Assembly (NCBI GenBank): GCA_002914805.1
Contig: JXTB01000046.1
Location: forward strand, 533,392 to 597,391
DNA: 64,000 bases
From: Parasponia andersonii
Lineage: Eukaryota > Streptophyta > Magnoliopsida > Rosales > Cannabaceae
Direction of reading: 5' to 3'
Both the position numbers and the translations under genes were made by a program. Positions 24,750 to 34,822 of the stretch are shown piece by piece; positions within the stretch are counted from its first letter, which is position 1; every line of letters starts with the position of its first letter. The notes beneath the pieces are model-generated. The model saw only the letters and a list, made by a program, of their open reading frames with translations. It searched no databases and had not been told where the DNA came from.

Positions 24750-27478
24750 TGTCACGACCGAAAATCTAAAGCCGTAACTTTTAGTAATTTTATGTTAAAA
24801 CAATAGTAAACAGTAATTTTCCAAAATTTCAGAAAATTTAGTACTTAGAATTTTTAGATTTAGTCCTCAAAAGTAACCAAATTCCATATTCAAGAAATAT
24901 TAATTTTATTATGAATTTTCCAAGAAAATCCTTCATTTAAAGTTTTGGTTAAAATCTAATTAATTAGTTTAGAAACATTTATACATTTATAAATTATAGA
25001 AAAACGAGTCTAATTAAACCTTAAATCCAATGTTCAAATAATTTACATAAAATCATTTATATTTCTAAGTACTCAATTTAATAGCAAAATTTATCCTCAT
25101 ACATCTACTTAATAAAGACACCACAACTGTCAAAATATATTTGACATAAAAAGGAAATGATGGTATAGAATAGGAACTAATCAATAAAGATGTGAAAAAC
25201 GACACACATATGCCTAACAACCTTGATAAGTCACCAAGACAATTTTCCTAAAATAAATCAATACCTAAAAGTTGGAGTAAATAAGGGGGATGAGCACGTG
25301 AATGCTCAATAGAGAATTGATTTCAAGTTTTTATATGTAAGAAAATATACTCACATTGAAGGTTCTGCATGGTTAGTATTCCATTCAAAACAGTTCACAA
25401 AACTCAAGTAGAAATCATAGTCCAACGGTTCAAACATTCCAAACCATTATAAAACATCCATCAAAACTAGTACATATCTATTCAAGCCAACATATAACCT
25501 GTATGCAATCATGAAGCCCGAAGTGTCCTAGTAGATTACTCGTAAGTCCGAGCCACCTAAAGAGGCGTCGTAAGTCTGATCATCCTATGTGGGCATCGTA
25601 AGTCCGACGGCCGCGTAAATATGTGAGTGCATACAAATGCTATATGAATGACAGAATAAGGATATGCACTATTTCCACAAAATCTCAAAATAACTATGCA
25701 GTATTCTTTAATCAAATCACTTTTAGTCCTCAAAATTGAGTTCTCAAACCAATTTGGATTTTCTAAAAATTTCGTCATTACAACAACTATTTTTTATCAA
25801 AATCCAAAAATCCAATTTCATATAGAAAACAATCCTAAACAGTACATATGACACGTCAACCAGTATGATGTGCCTCTCAGACAGTTTATACCTCAAATTA
25901 GGTCAAAAATGGACATAAACATAATTTTTATAAATTATTTCACGAAATTCTATATTTATTAAAAATATGTAAAGTCTGGTGTCGAATCAAGTAATCGAAT
26001 CTCTACCTCAATCAAGTGTCAAAATAGCATTACGGGGCTATGGAGAAAGTCTGGTGTCGTTTGGAGGGTCGGGCATCGTTTTCGAATCTTTTGATCGATA
26101 AATTTGAAAATTCAATTTTCAATTGGAGCTTCAGATCAAGAAACAGACTTCACCACTGAATTCAGGGCACCCAAACATGTTAGATTAGACATATACCTTG
26201 TCAAAAACAAGTCTCGGTGCGAGACCGGCCTGTGGCACGCAAAACAATGTAAATTTTGTGCTATAAAATTTCAATTTTTGTTCCACAATGAAACATAGTA
26301 GTATTTTATATCAAAATTCATGTCTCAACCTTATTAAGTCCAAATTCGAAGTAAAACTCAGTTTCGAGCTCCTTAGCTTTAGTTACACTCAAAAAATCCT
26401 AGAATTACATAAATACCACTTTTGGAAATAATTCAAAAAAAATGTCCACTTTTTCCAAAGTATTTAGACAAATATCATTTTTGTAATTCTTCATAGAAAT
26501 ATCATTTTTTTTAATATTTCAGAAAATATCATTATCACAAAATTATTTAAGAAGTATCACTTTCGAAAATATTTGAAAAAATGTCAAATTTTCTAATTAT
26601 TTGTTAAAAATGTCATTTTTGCAATAATAATTTGAAAAGTAACAATTTTCTAATCTTAATCTAAAGCCCAAATCTGAATAGTTACAGGCTCTAGTCCAAT
26701 ACTATTTAGTTTTGCAGAAATATCAATTTTGTCCCGAAGTAGAAAACTATCATATTTTTCAATTTATGATTTCTCTCAAACCATATTTCGATTCAATATA
26801 ATACTACCATGTTCGTTCATGATTCACTCTCCTCTATCAACTTATATAACTTTTATGACCATAAAAATAACTTCACAAAAATAATTATAAAAAAAAATAA
26901 CACAAACCAATTACAAAAACGATACAAGTTATGAAATACTCACCGGGAGCGAACAAAGATGTGAGAAAAGTCTTGAATGGAAGCTCGTGATAAGATGAGT
27001 CAAAAGAGACCAACGGCAACCCTCCAGGTGGCCGAACGGTGGCACAGTAGCGCCGAAATCTTTCTTGGTTGTTTTCATTTTTTGATCGTTTGGCCTAATT
27101 TGATCGTTAATAACTTTGTATTCTGACAACCAACCAAGTAGGGGGAGGTTAGATCTTGAAGGTGGCATAGCAAGGTGTAAGGTGGCTAGACTCATGATAA
27201 ACATTTTCTTGTAGTTATGCATGGAGAGAAACATTTTCTTGTAGTTATGCATGGAGAGAAGAGAGAAGTTAGTAGTTTGGCCATGGCTGAAGGAAGAAAA
27301 GAAAAAGAAAAACCAGAGCGAAAAAAAAAAAAAGGAGTCGGGTGAAGAAGGAAAGGAATGTAGCATTTAAAGACAAAAGTGGGTCCCACCAATATAAAAT
27401 ATCGATTATTTTATTTTATTTTTAATTTTTTTGGCTAAAATTTAGTAAAGTGCCCTTGAAAAATTTAGGTTTTTTATA
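24750..27478 (+). mobile_element. Solo LTR 2, gypsy-type, TG...TA ends
   Basis: A 2729-bp insertion beginning TGTCACGACCG and ending TTTTTATA, flanked by the 5-bp duplication CCAAT (24745-24749 and 27479-27483). It lies exactly at a junction between two array units, and five other junctions in the array show the empty site. It shares its start and internal blocks with the insertion at 9590-12009. It has no gag or pol. Minus-strand open stretches near 26929-27392 are low-complexity Ser/Phe-rich and I do not call them genes. Confidence 0.75.
27201..27260. repeat. 30-bp perfect tandem duplication
   Basis: ACATTTTCTTGTAGTTATGC plus ten more bases occurs twice back to back at 27201 and 27231, inside solo LTR 2. 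The two copies are identical by eye, so the duplication is recent. Confidence 0.95.
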
Positions 27479-27483
27479 CCAAT

Positions 27484-28284
27484 AGTCCCCTCCTCTGAGT
27501 TCAGCTACAAGTCCAGCTATTGTACCTCTGATTCATCTTCATTTTGACGTGTCCCAAACTCAGCTAATACTCTGCATCCAAAATAAGAACATAACATCTA
27601 GAGTGAAAGTAGAGAGATCTCTGTTGAATTCAGTGACCATATTTTGCAACTAACCATATTCTTAGCTAGCTTTTATAGCATTATGGCAATAATTACAATG
27701 GATCTAATCACCTAGTACTGATGTAGTTGGAACACACTTCACAGAGAATGAGGACACCACATAGTGGTGGTCCGTTATGGTGGACATATCGGATGAGAAG
27801 GAGGAGCTCACATCACTGCTGGGAGATGGGGCCTTTGATAATGTCTAAACGCCCTCCGGAGGCAGTGAGGACACCAACGGTATAGGTCCGATGTGATGGA
27901 AACATCGGCTGAGGAGGAGGAACTTCTATCACTATTGGGACATGAGGCGGTGTTCGGGGAATTAGAGATGCCATCCGAGTCGTGATTGTTGGCGTCCTCG
28001 AGGTCGGTGCCATAACCGTCAAGGTTAGCTCTTGGTCTTAGTCCTAAAGATGAACTCTACTTCTTTTGGGTTATCAGTGGAGGTGCCATCTTTGTCATTC
28101 AAGTTTGAGTGGTTTGATTCGGTTGGATCAAGGTCAAAATGAGGATTTATGTGTGAACTTAAGGCGATGGTAGTGGTAAGGTGAGGGTTTGGGTTTGCAT
28201 TTGGCTTTATCTATGTGAAAATGTAAACTAACACAAGCAAAATAGATATAAGCCCCATCATGAAATGAATTACTAGCCCCCGAC
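27484..28284 (-). pseudogene. Array unit 2
   Basis: About 801 bp, homologous to the other units along its length, with the internal 117-bp duplication visible (GAGGACACC at 27751 and again at 27868). No long open segment in the shared frame survives, so it is among the more decayed units. Confidence 0.7.
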
Positions 28285-29102
28285 AGTCCTCTTCTCTGAG
28301 TTTAGCCATAAGTCTAGTCATTGTACCTCCGATTCATCTTCATTTCGACGTGTCCCAAACCCCGCTAAAGCTCTGCAACCAAAATAAGGATATAATATTC
28401 TAGAATTTTCTCTATAGTGAAAGTAGAGACACCTCTAATGAATTCGGTGACCATATTTTGCAACTAGCCATATATCTTAGCTAGCTTTTATAACAGGACA
28501 GTAATAATCACAGCGGATCTAATCATCTAGTCCTGATGTAGTTGAAATGCCCTCCACAGTGGGTGAGGACACCACATGGTGGTGGTCCATTATGGTGGAC
28601 ACATCAGATGAAGGGGAGGAGCTCACATCATTGCCAGGGGACGAGGCATTTGATGAAGCCTGAATGCCCTCTAGAGGGGGGTGAGGGCACCACATGGTGG
28701 TGGTCCAATATGATGAACATGTAGGTGGAAGAAGAAGAGCTCTCGCCCCTTCCAAAAGATGAGGCAGTGTCTAGAGAGTTGGAGATGTCATTCGAGTTGT
28801 GATTGTCAGCATCCTCAAGGTCAGCATTATAATCGTGTAGGTTTGCCTCTTGGTCTTGGTCTTAGAGATGAACTCTACATCTTGCGGGTTATATGTGGAG
28901 GAGTCATCTTTGTCATTTTAGTTTGGGTGGTTTGATTCAGTGTGATAAAGTTTGGGATGAGGGTTTGTGTGTGAACTTAAGGCGATGGTGATGGTAGGGT
29001 GAAGGTTTGGGTTTGCATTTGGCTTTGCCGATATGAGAATGTGAAGTAACATAAGCAAAATAAATATAATCCCCATCGTAAAATGAATTCCTAGCCCCTA
29101 AC
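28285..29102 (-). pseudogene. Array unit 3
   Basis: About 818 bp. An open segment at 28519-28755 covers the Ser/Asp-rich middle with SSNASSP and STIMDHHHVVSSP. The Cys/His end and the hydrophobic start are recognisable at the nucleotide level only. Confidence 0.7.
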
Positions 29103-29919
29103 AATCACCTCCTCTAAGTTCAGCGGCAAGTCCAGTCATTGTACCTCTAATTCATCTCTATTTTGTCATGTCCCAAACTCATCTAAGGCTTTGGATCCAA
29201 AACAAGGACATAAAATTCTAGCATTTTCTCCACAGTGAAAGTAGAGACATCTCTATTGAATTCGGTGACCATATTTTGCAACTAACTGAATATCTTGGCT
29301 AGATTTTATAGTATTACAGCAATAATCATAGTGGATCTGATCACGTAGTACTAATGTAGTCGGAAAGCTCTCCAAAGAGAGTAAGGGAACCATATGGTGG
29401 TTGTTTGTTACGGAAGACATATTAGACACGGAGGAAGAGCTCCCTTCACTGTCAGGAGATGAGGCATTTGATGAAGTCTGAACACCCTCTAAAGGGGGGT
29501 GAAGGCACCGCATGGTGGTGGTCTAATATGGTGAACACATAGGTGGATGAGGAGAAACTATCGTCCCTTCTGGGAGACGAGGCAGTGGCTAGAGAGTTGG
29601 AGATGTTATTTGAGTTATGATTGTCGACATCCTCGAGGTCGGTATCATAATCATCTAGGTTTGCCTCTTGGTCTTAGTCTTGGAGATGAACTCTACATCT
29701 TCTGGGTTGTAAGCAGAAGATTTATCTTTATCATTCAAGTTTGGGTGGTTTGATTCAGTGCGATTAAGGTTGGGATGAGGGTTTGTGTGTGAACTTGAGC
29801 TGATGGTGATGGTGGGGTGAGGTTTAGGTTTGCATTTAGTTTTGTAAATATGAGAATGTAAAGTAACATAAGCAAAATAAATATAAGCCCCATTGTAAAA
29901 TGAATTCCTAGCCCCTGAC
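29103..29919 (-). pseudogene. Array unit 4
   Basis: About 817 bp. An open segment at 29253-29513 runs from the Ser-rich middle into the Cys-rich end (QIHYDYCCN, QLVAKYGHRIQ). Another at 29735-29956 covers the hydrophobic start (MGLIFILLMLLYILIF) and reads upstream through the junction with unit 5, showing how little sequence separates neighbouring units. Confidence 0.75.
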
Positions 29920-30732
29920 AGTCCCCTCCTCTAAGTTCAGCCGCAAGTCCAATCATTATACCTCTGATTCATCTTTATTTTGACATGTCCAAACTCAGTT
30001 AAGGCTCTACATCCAAAACAAGGACATAAAATTCCAGTATTTTCTCCATAGTGAAAGTAGAGACATCTCTCTTGAATTCGGTCACTATATTTTGCAATTA
30101 ACTGTATATCTTGAATAGCTTTTATAGTATTATGGCAATCACAGTAAATTTGATCACATAGTACTAATGCAGTTGGAAAGCCCTCCAGAGAAAGTGAGGG
30201 AACCATATGATAATGGTCTATTATAGTGGACATATCAGACAAAGAGGAGGAGCTCCCATCACTACTGGGAGATGGGGCATTTGATGAAATCAGAACACCC
30301 TCTAGAAGGGTGAGGACACTGCATAGTAGTGGTTCAATGTGGTGGACACATCGGCCGAGGAGGAGGAACTCCTATCACTGTCGGGACACAAGGTTATGGC
30401 CAGGGAGTTGGAGATGTCATCAGAGTCATAATTACCGACATCCTCGAGCTCGGCATAATTATCATCTAGGTGTAGCTCTTAATCTTGGCCTTTTAAGAAG
30501 AACTCCACATCTTTCAAGTTGTAAGTGGAGGTGCCATCTTCATCATTCAAGTTTGAGTGGTTTAATTCGGTTGAATCAAGGTCAAGATGAGGGTTTGTGT
30601 GTGAACTTAAGGTGATGGTGGTGGTGGGTTGAGGGTTTGGGTTTGCATTTGGCTTTATCGATGTCGAAATATAAAGTAACACAAGCAAAATAAATATAAG
30701 CCTTATCGTGAAATGAATTCCTAGCCCCTGAC
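29920..30732 (-). pseudogene. Array unit 5
   Basis: About 813 bp. Open segments are at 30479-30688 (N-terminal part with SHTNPHLDLDSTELNH) and 29937-30242 (Cys/His end with QERCLYFHYGENTG and CPCFGCRALTEFG). They lie in different frames. Confidence 0.75.
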
Positions 30733-31552
30733 AGTCCCCTCCTCCGAGTTCAACTGTGAGTCCAGTCGTTGTACCTCTGATTCATCTTCATTTCGACATG
30801 TCCCAAACTCAGCTAAGGCTCTGTAACCAAAACACATACATAACATTCCAGCATTTTCTCCATAGCAAAAGTAAAATGAATTCGATGACCATATTTTTCA
30901 ACCAACCTTATATCTTGGCTAGCTTTTATAGCAAGATAGTAATAACTGCAACGAATCTGATCACTTAGTCCTGATGTGGTCGAAACACCCTCCACAGTGG
31001 GTGAGAGCACCACATGGTGGTGGTTCGTTATGGTGGACACATCCAATGAGGGGGAGGAGCTCACATCGCTACTAGAAGACAAGGAATGTGATGAAGTCTG
31101 AATGCCCTCCGGTGGGGGTTATGGGCACTATATAGCGGTGGTCCGATGTGGTGGACACATCAGTCGAGAAGGAGGAAATCTCGTAGCTACAGGGAGACGA
31201 AACGGTGGTTAGGGAGTTAAACATGTCATCCAAGTTGTGATTGTCGGCATCCTTAAGGTCAGCATCGTAACCGTCCAAGTTTGGCTCTCAGTCTTGGTCT
31301 TGGTATTAGTCTTAGGGATGAACTCCACATCTTCTAGGTTGTAAGTGGAGGCATCATCTTCTTCATTCAAGTTTCGGTGGTTTAATTCGTTTGGATCAAG
31401 GTTGGAATAGGGGTTTGTGTGTGAATTTGAGGCGATGGTGGTGGTGGGGTGAGAGTTTAGGTTTTCATTTGGCTTTGTCAATATGAGAATGTAAAGTAAC
31501 ATAAGCAAAATAGATATAAGCCCCATCATAAAATGAATTCCTAGCCCTCAAC
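30733..31552 (-). pseudogene. Array unit 6
   Basis: About 820 bp and the best-preserved unit for open segments: 31209-31529 (start MMGLISILLMLLYILIL, then the acidic Asn-rich part), 31072-31278 (middle, DADNHNLDDMFNS) and 30813-31082 (second Ser-rich block into the Cys end). The frame changes between first and second and again between second and third. Confidence 0.75.
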
Positions 31553-32349
31553 AATCCCTTCCTCTGAGTTCAGCTGTAAGTCCAGCCATTGTACCTCCGA
31601 TTCATCTCTATTTTGATGTGTCCCAAACTCAGCTAAGGCTCTGCATCCAAAACAAGGATATAACATTCTAGCATTTTCTCTGTAGTGAAAGTAGAGCCAT
31701 CATTGTTGAATTTGGTGACTATATTTTGTACTAACTATATATCTTAGCTAGTTTTTATAACATTATGGCAATAATCACAGCAGATCTGATCAACTAGTAT
31801 TGATGTAGTCGAAACGCTCTCCAGAGAGAGTAAAGGCACCACATGGTGGTGGTCCGTTGTGGTGGACATATCGAACGAGGAGAAGGAGCTCCCATTACTG
31901 CGGGGAGACGAGGCATTTGATAAAGTCCAGATGCCCTCCGAATTGGGTGAGGACACCGTATAGTGGTGGTCCAATATGGTAGACACATTGGCCAAGGAGG
32001 AGGAACTCCCGTCATTATCGCGAGAAGAGGCAGTGGCTGAGGAGTTAGAGATGTGATCCGAGTCGTGATTGTCAGCATCATCGAGATCGGTATCATAACC
32101 ATCTAGGTTTTGCTCTTGGTCTTGGTCTTTAAGACGAACTCCACATCTTTTTGGGTTGTAAGTAGAGATGCCATCTTTGTCGTTCGAGTTTGAGTGGTTT
32201 AATTTGATTGGATCGAGGCTAGAATGAGGGTTTATGTGTGAAATTTAGGCGATGGTAGTGGTGGGGTGGGTTTGGCTTTGCCGATGTGAGACTTTAAAGC
32301 AACACAAGCAAAAAATATATATAAGCCCCATCGTGAAATGAATACTAAG
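31553..32349 (-). pseudogene. Array unit 7
   Basis: About 790 bp, the unit furthest upstream in the direction of reading. An open segment at 31744-31995 covers the middle and the start of the Cys end (DHHHVVPLLSLE, QICCDYCHN). Its high-coordinate edge merges into pyrimidine-rich unique sequence, which would be the upstream region of the array if it were ever transcribed. Confidence 0.7.
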
Positions 32350-32901
32350 ATTTATGTGTGAAGAAAGAAGACGAGAATAGCTATATTTCCTTTTTATAAT
32401 TCTTATTTGTGTCACACAAAGATTCTCCCTCTACTCTCCTCTCTTCTCATTTTTCATTTTCCTCTCATTTATGTGGCCCAAGAAGATTCTCTCTCTTCTC
32501 GTCTCTCCTCGTTTTTTATTTTTCTCTCCTCATTTTTCATTTTTCCGCCTTCTGTATAGTTGTAGTTGTTTTAATTTTAATTTGTTATCATTTAAAAAAA
32601 AACAATGGAAAAACAAAACGAAGTTATGCGTTGAGGGAGAACAATGTACCTCCTGTCCAGATAAAAAATAAAACCGTTTAGTCATTTCATGCTTTTTTGT
32701 TTACCACTCTCTGCCTACCCACACGTGCCTTTAGTCACTTTCATCCTCTAAACCCAAAAAATAAAGGAAGTAGAAATTAGGTATGAAACGGTGTTGTGGG
32801 GTGTCAATCTCTTTTTGCTTCCTGGACGTGCACAAAAATAGGGTTGAACATGTTGTTATATCAGCTTTTGAAGATTGACACTTGTATATCGGACTTCCTT
32901 A

Positions 32902-32904
<3 letters not shown>
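32350..32904. other. Pyrimidine-rich and AT-rich spacer
   Basis: Contains repeated CTCTCTTCTC and TTTTCATTTT blocks at 32420-32560, on the upstream side of the minus-strand array. Short plus-strand open frames here (32409-32681) are Ser/Phe-rich low-complexity and are not called. No gene recognised. Confidence 0.5.

Positions 32905-32933
<29 letters not shown>
32905..32933. repeat. (TA)n microsatellite
   Basis: About 14 TA dinucleotides immediately left of the MITE at 32934. Confidence 0.95.
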
Positions 32934-32935
<2 letters not shown>

Positions 32936-33166
32936 TTGTCAATCTAATAAGTATTTTTTTTTAATTTATAGGTAGGTATTTTTCTTTTAGCTGTTGGATC
33001 AATATCTAATGATGATGCAGTAGCTATAATGAAGTGTATGAAAAGACGTGCATCATTAATGCTCTCTCTTATATTTTACAATAAAAAAATGTGCATGCTA
33101 AATTTTCATTGGCTAAATTAATACCTATGCATAGATAAAAAAAAAAAATACCTACTGGATTGGTGC

Positions 33167-33168
<2 letters not shown>
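32934..33168. mobile_element. MITE-like element in an AT microsatellite
   Basis: 235 bp with imperfect terminal inverted repeats. The left end is GGTTGTCAATCTAATAAGTA and the right end, read in reverse, is GGGCACCAATCCAGTAGGTA, both followed by T-tracts. AT repeats flank both sides, which fits insertion at TA, as in Stowaway/mariner-type MITEs. The superfamily is inferred. No coding capacity. Confidence 0.6.

Positions 33169-33235
<67 letters not shown>
33169..33235. repeat. (AT)n microsatellite
   Basis: About 33 uninterrupted AT dinucleotides (67 bp) between two related MITE-like copies. It is likely highly length-variable. Confidence 0.97.
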
Positions 33236-33237
<2 letters not shown>

Positions 33238-33375
33238 TTAGTAATTTAATATATCTTTTTTTTATAAATGTTAGACTATTGTCTAATAGTAATCCAAAGC
33301 CAATAATAAAGTGTATAAAAAAACATGCATCATTAATATTATTTCTTTTTTTTATTTTTTATTATAAAAAATATA
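33236..33375. mobile_element. Partial second copy of the MITE-like element
   Basis: Begins GGTTAGTAATTTAATATATC and a T-tract like the left end at 32934, and later has AAGTGTATAAAAAAACATGC matching the neighbour's AAGTGTATGAAAAGACGTGC, both followed by ATCATTAAT. The right inverted repeat is not clear. Confidence 0.5.
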
Positions 33376-34822
33376 TATGATACTAAACAAAACCTCAGCC
33401 CTGGGGTGGCATTTGTATCCCAAAATCGTCAAGAGGTTTGGGGATGAGAAAAACTAGGGATTTCAATCTAGCTTTGCTAGCTAAGTGGGGATGACTCCTT
33501 ACTAGATCTAAAGCTTTGTTGGCTAGTAATATTAGGAGTAAGTAAATTAAAGTGGGAAATTTATTGGATGTAGCGACCAAACCAGGAGACTCGTCCTTTT
33601 GAAAGGCTTTGATTAGCATTGAGGATTAAAATGTCAGTGTCGATGTTGATGTCAAGATTTTATTTTACAAATATTGTCGATGTCGAAGATATTCGGAGAA
33701 AATACCGAAATTTATCTTAAAACTCAAAATTTCCAAGAAAAATTCTAAAAAATACTAAAACAAGTAATATTGCATAATTTATACAAGTTTTATTAAAAAA
33801 AACAAAGCCTATTTATACTTTACAAGACAATAAAAATATACGTATATAGTAAAAAAAATATCAAATTTTATTTAATAGAAAAATTTTAAAATCAGAATAT
33901 ATATATATCTCAATATTAGCTCATTTTTTATCGATATTTCACCAATATCGACATATTCTCGACATTTTATCAATATTTCACAGATATACGAGAAAAAATA
34001 TCTTTGTACCTCATTTTGATGTCTGAGACTTCAAAATACTGATATTATCATGGCAATGTGGACAAATGTCATCACATTTTAATCCATGATTAGCATCCAG
34101 GAACCAATCAGTGAAGGAGCTTGCTGGTTGGTGGGCAAAGGCGAGTATATGAATTTGTTGGGTCGATCCTTAGGTGCCTCAATGCGATGGTTTTAGGCCA
34201 AAACTATTAATTAAACTGGGACTTGGTTTTGCCTGAGTTGCTGCTGACTTTATAGTATCAGGGGCCACTTGGAACACTCCGAAATTGAGGACGGCCTTTG
34301 AGGAAAGTGAGTGCAAGGAAAATTGAAGAATTCCTGTAGCATCGACAAATACCCGAGACAGGTGAGGGTGGGTTGCGTCGAACTTGGGGCACTTGTCAGT
34401 GAAGCCGGCTTTCCTTCTTGACCAGAAAATAGGATTGCCTGCCCTCCGGAGGAACACTCAATATTCAAGAAAATTTGACACTCTAAGCTCCACCAGAGGC
34501 ACAAAACAAAAGCAATGTGGTGGTCTATCCTTGAGAACGCCTGTCCATTTGACATCCGAGTTGGGAGATTTCTCTAATCCCCCCATAATATAAACTGTGT
34601 TGCCCACAATTAGCTCTTAATTTGGAGCTCTTCGTCTGGCTTAGCTGGCTTTTTGGATGCTCATTCTATTCCTAGTTTTGTTTTTTCTGAAGTTTCCTTT
34701 TGAACCATTGATCGCTTTCTGCGTAGAGTGCCGGTTCCTTGGTGTCTGTTGGTGTTCTATGTTTGTCTTTGCGTCTTCGTTGGCCCTTTAATGAACTAAT
34801 TCTTATTAAAAAAAAAAAAATG
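33376..34822 (+). mobile_element. LINE 3' end, truncated
   Basis: The plus strand from 33385 to 33620 reads, in one frame with stops, like the C-terminal part of plant LINE pol: LGMRKTRDFNLALLAKWG, then LDVATKPGDSSF and KALISI. Past a MITE insertion (33620-34086) the pattern continues with EGACWLVGKGEYMNLLGRSL, the zf-RVT-adjacent region. The element ends in a poly(A) run at 34808-34820, as LINEs do. The part at 34190-34800 is presumably the distal coding region and 3' UTR and has no recognisable domain. It is 5'-truncated, with several in-frame stops. Confidence 0.65.
33620..34086. mobile_element. MITE inserted in the LINE
   Basis: About 467 bp with terminal inverted repeats GGATTAAAATG (33623) and CATTTTAATCC (ending 34085), flanked by a 10-bp direct repeat TGATTAGCAT (33610-33619 and 34087-34096). 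A 9-11 bp duplication suggests a Mutator-like (MULE) MITE. The LINE reading on both sides confirms the insertion. Confidence 0.75.

Larger units (their letters stand above)
23941..32349 (-). repeat. Seven-unit head-to-tail array of a ~0.8 kb coding-derived repeat
   Basis: Seven units in the same orientation start at 23941, 27484, 28285, 29103, 29920, 30733 and 31553. Their lengths are about 801-820 bp (the last slightly shorter). Each begins near AGTCCCCTCCTCTGAG and ends near GAATTCCTAGCCCC. A solo LTR (24750-27478) separates the first two. On the minus strand every unit carries the same decayed coding theme: a hydrophobic N-terminal segment (MGLIFILLMLLYIL), an acidic Asn/Asp/Ser-rich middle, a repeated DHHHVV block, and a Cys/His-rich end with C-x2-C and CPCFGC. 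I do not recognise the protein. No unit I read keeps one uninterrupted frame. The unit is either a gene copied together with almost no flanking DNA, or a satellite grown from an exon. Confidence 0.85.

Noticed and set aside
26929-27392. Ser/Phe-rich minus-strand frames in solo LTR 2
   Set aside because: Composition follows purine tracts and a 30-bp duplication. No counterpart in the sister LTR.
30226-30615. 129-residue plus-strand frame in the array
   Set aside because: Shadow of the unit's minus-strand coding theme. The conserved pattern across units is on the minus strand.
23941-32349. CRISPR-like or centromeric satellite interpretation of the array
   Set aside because: Units are ~0.8 kb with protein-like conservation and no short spacers, far from CRISPR and from typical centromeric unit lengths; a coding-derived satellite remains possible and is stated as such.
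32409-32681. Membrane-like plus-strand frames upstream of the array
   Set aside because: Arise from pyrimidine-rich CTCTTTTC repeats, with no stable family pattern.
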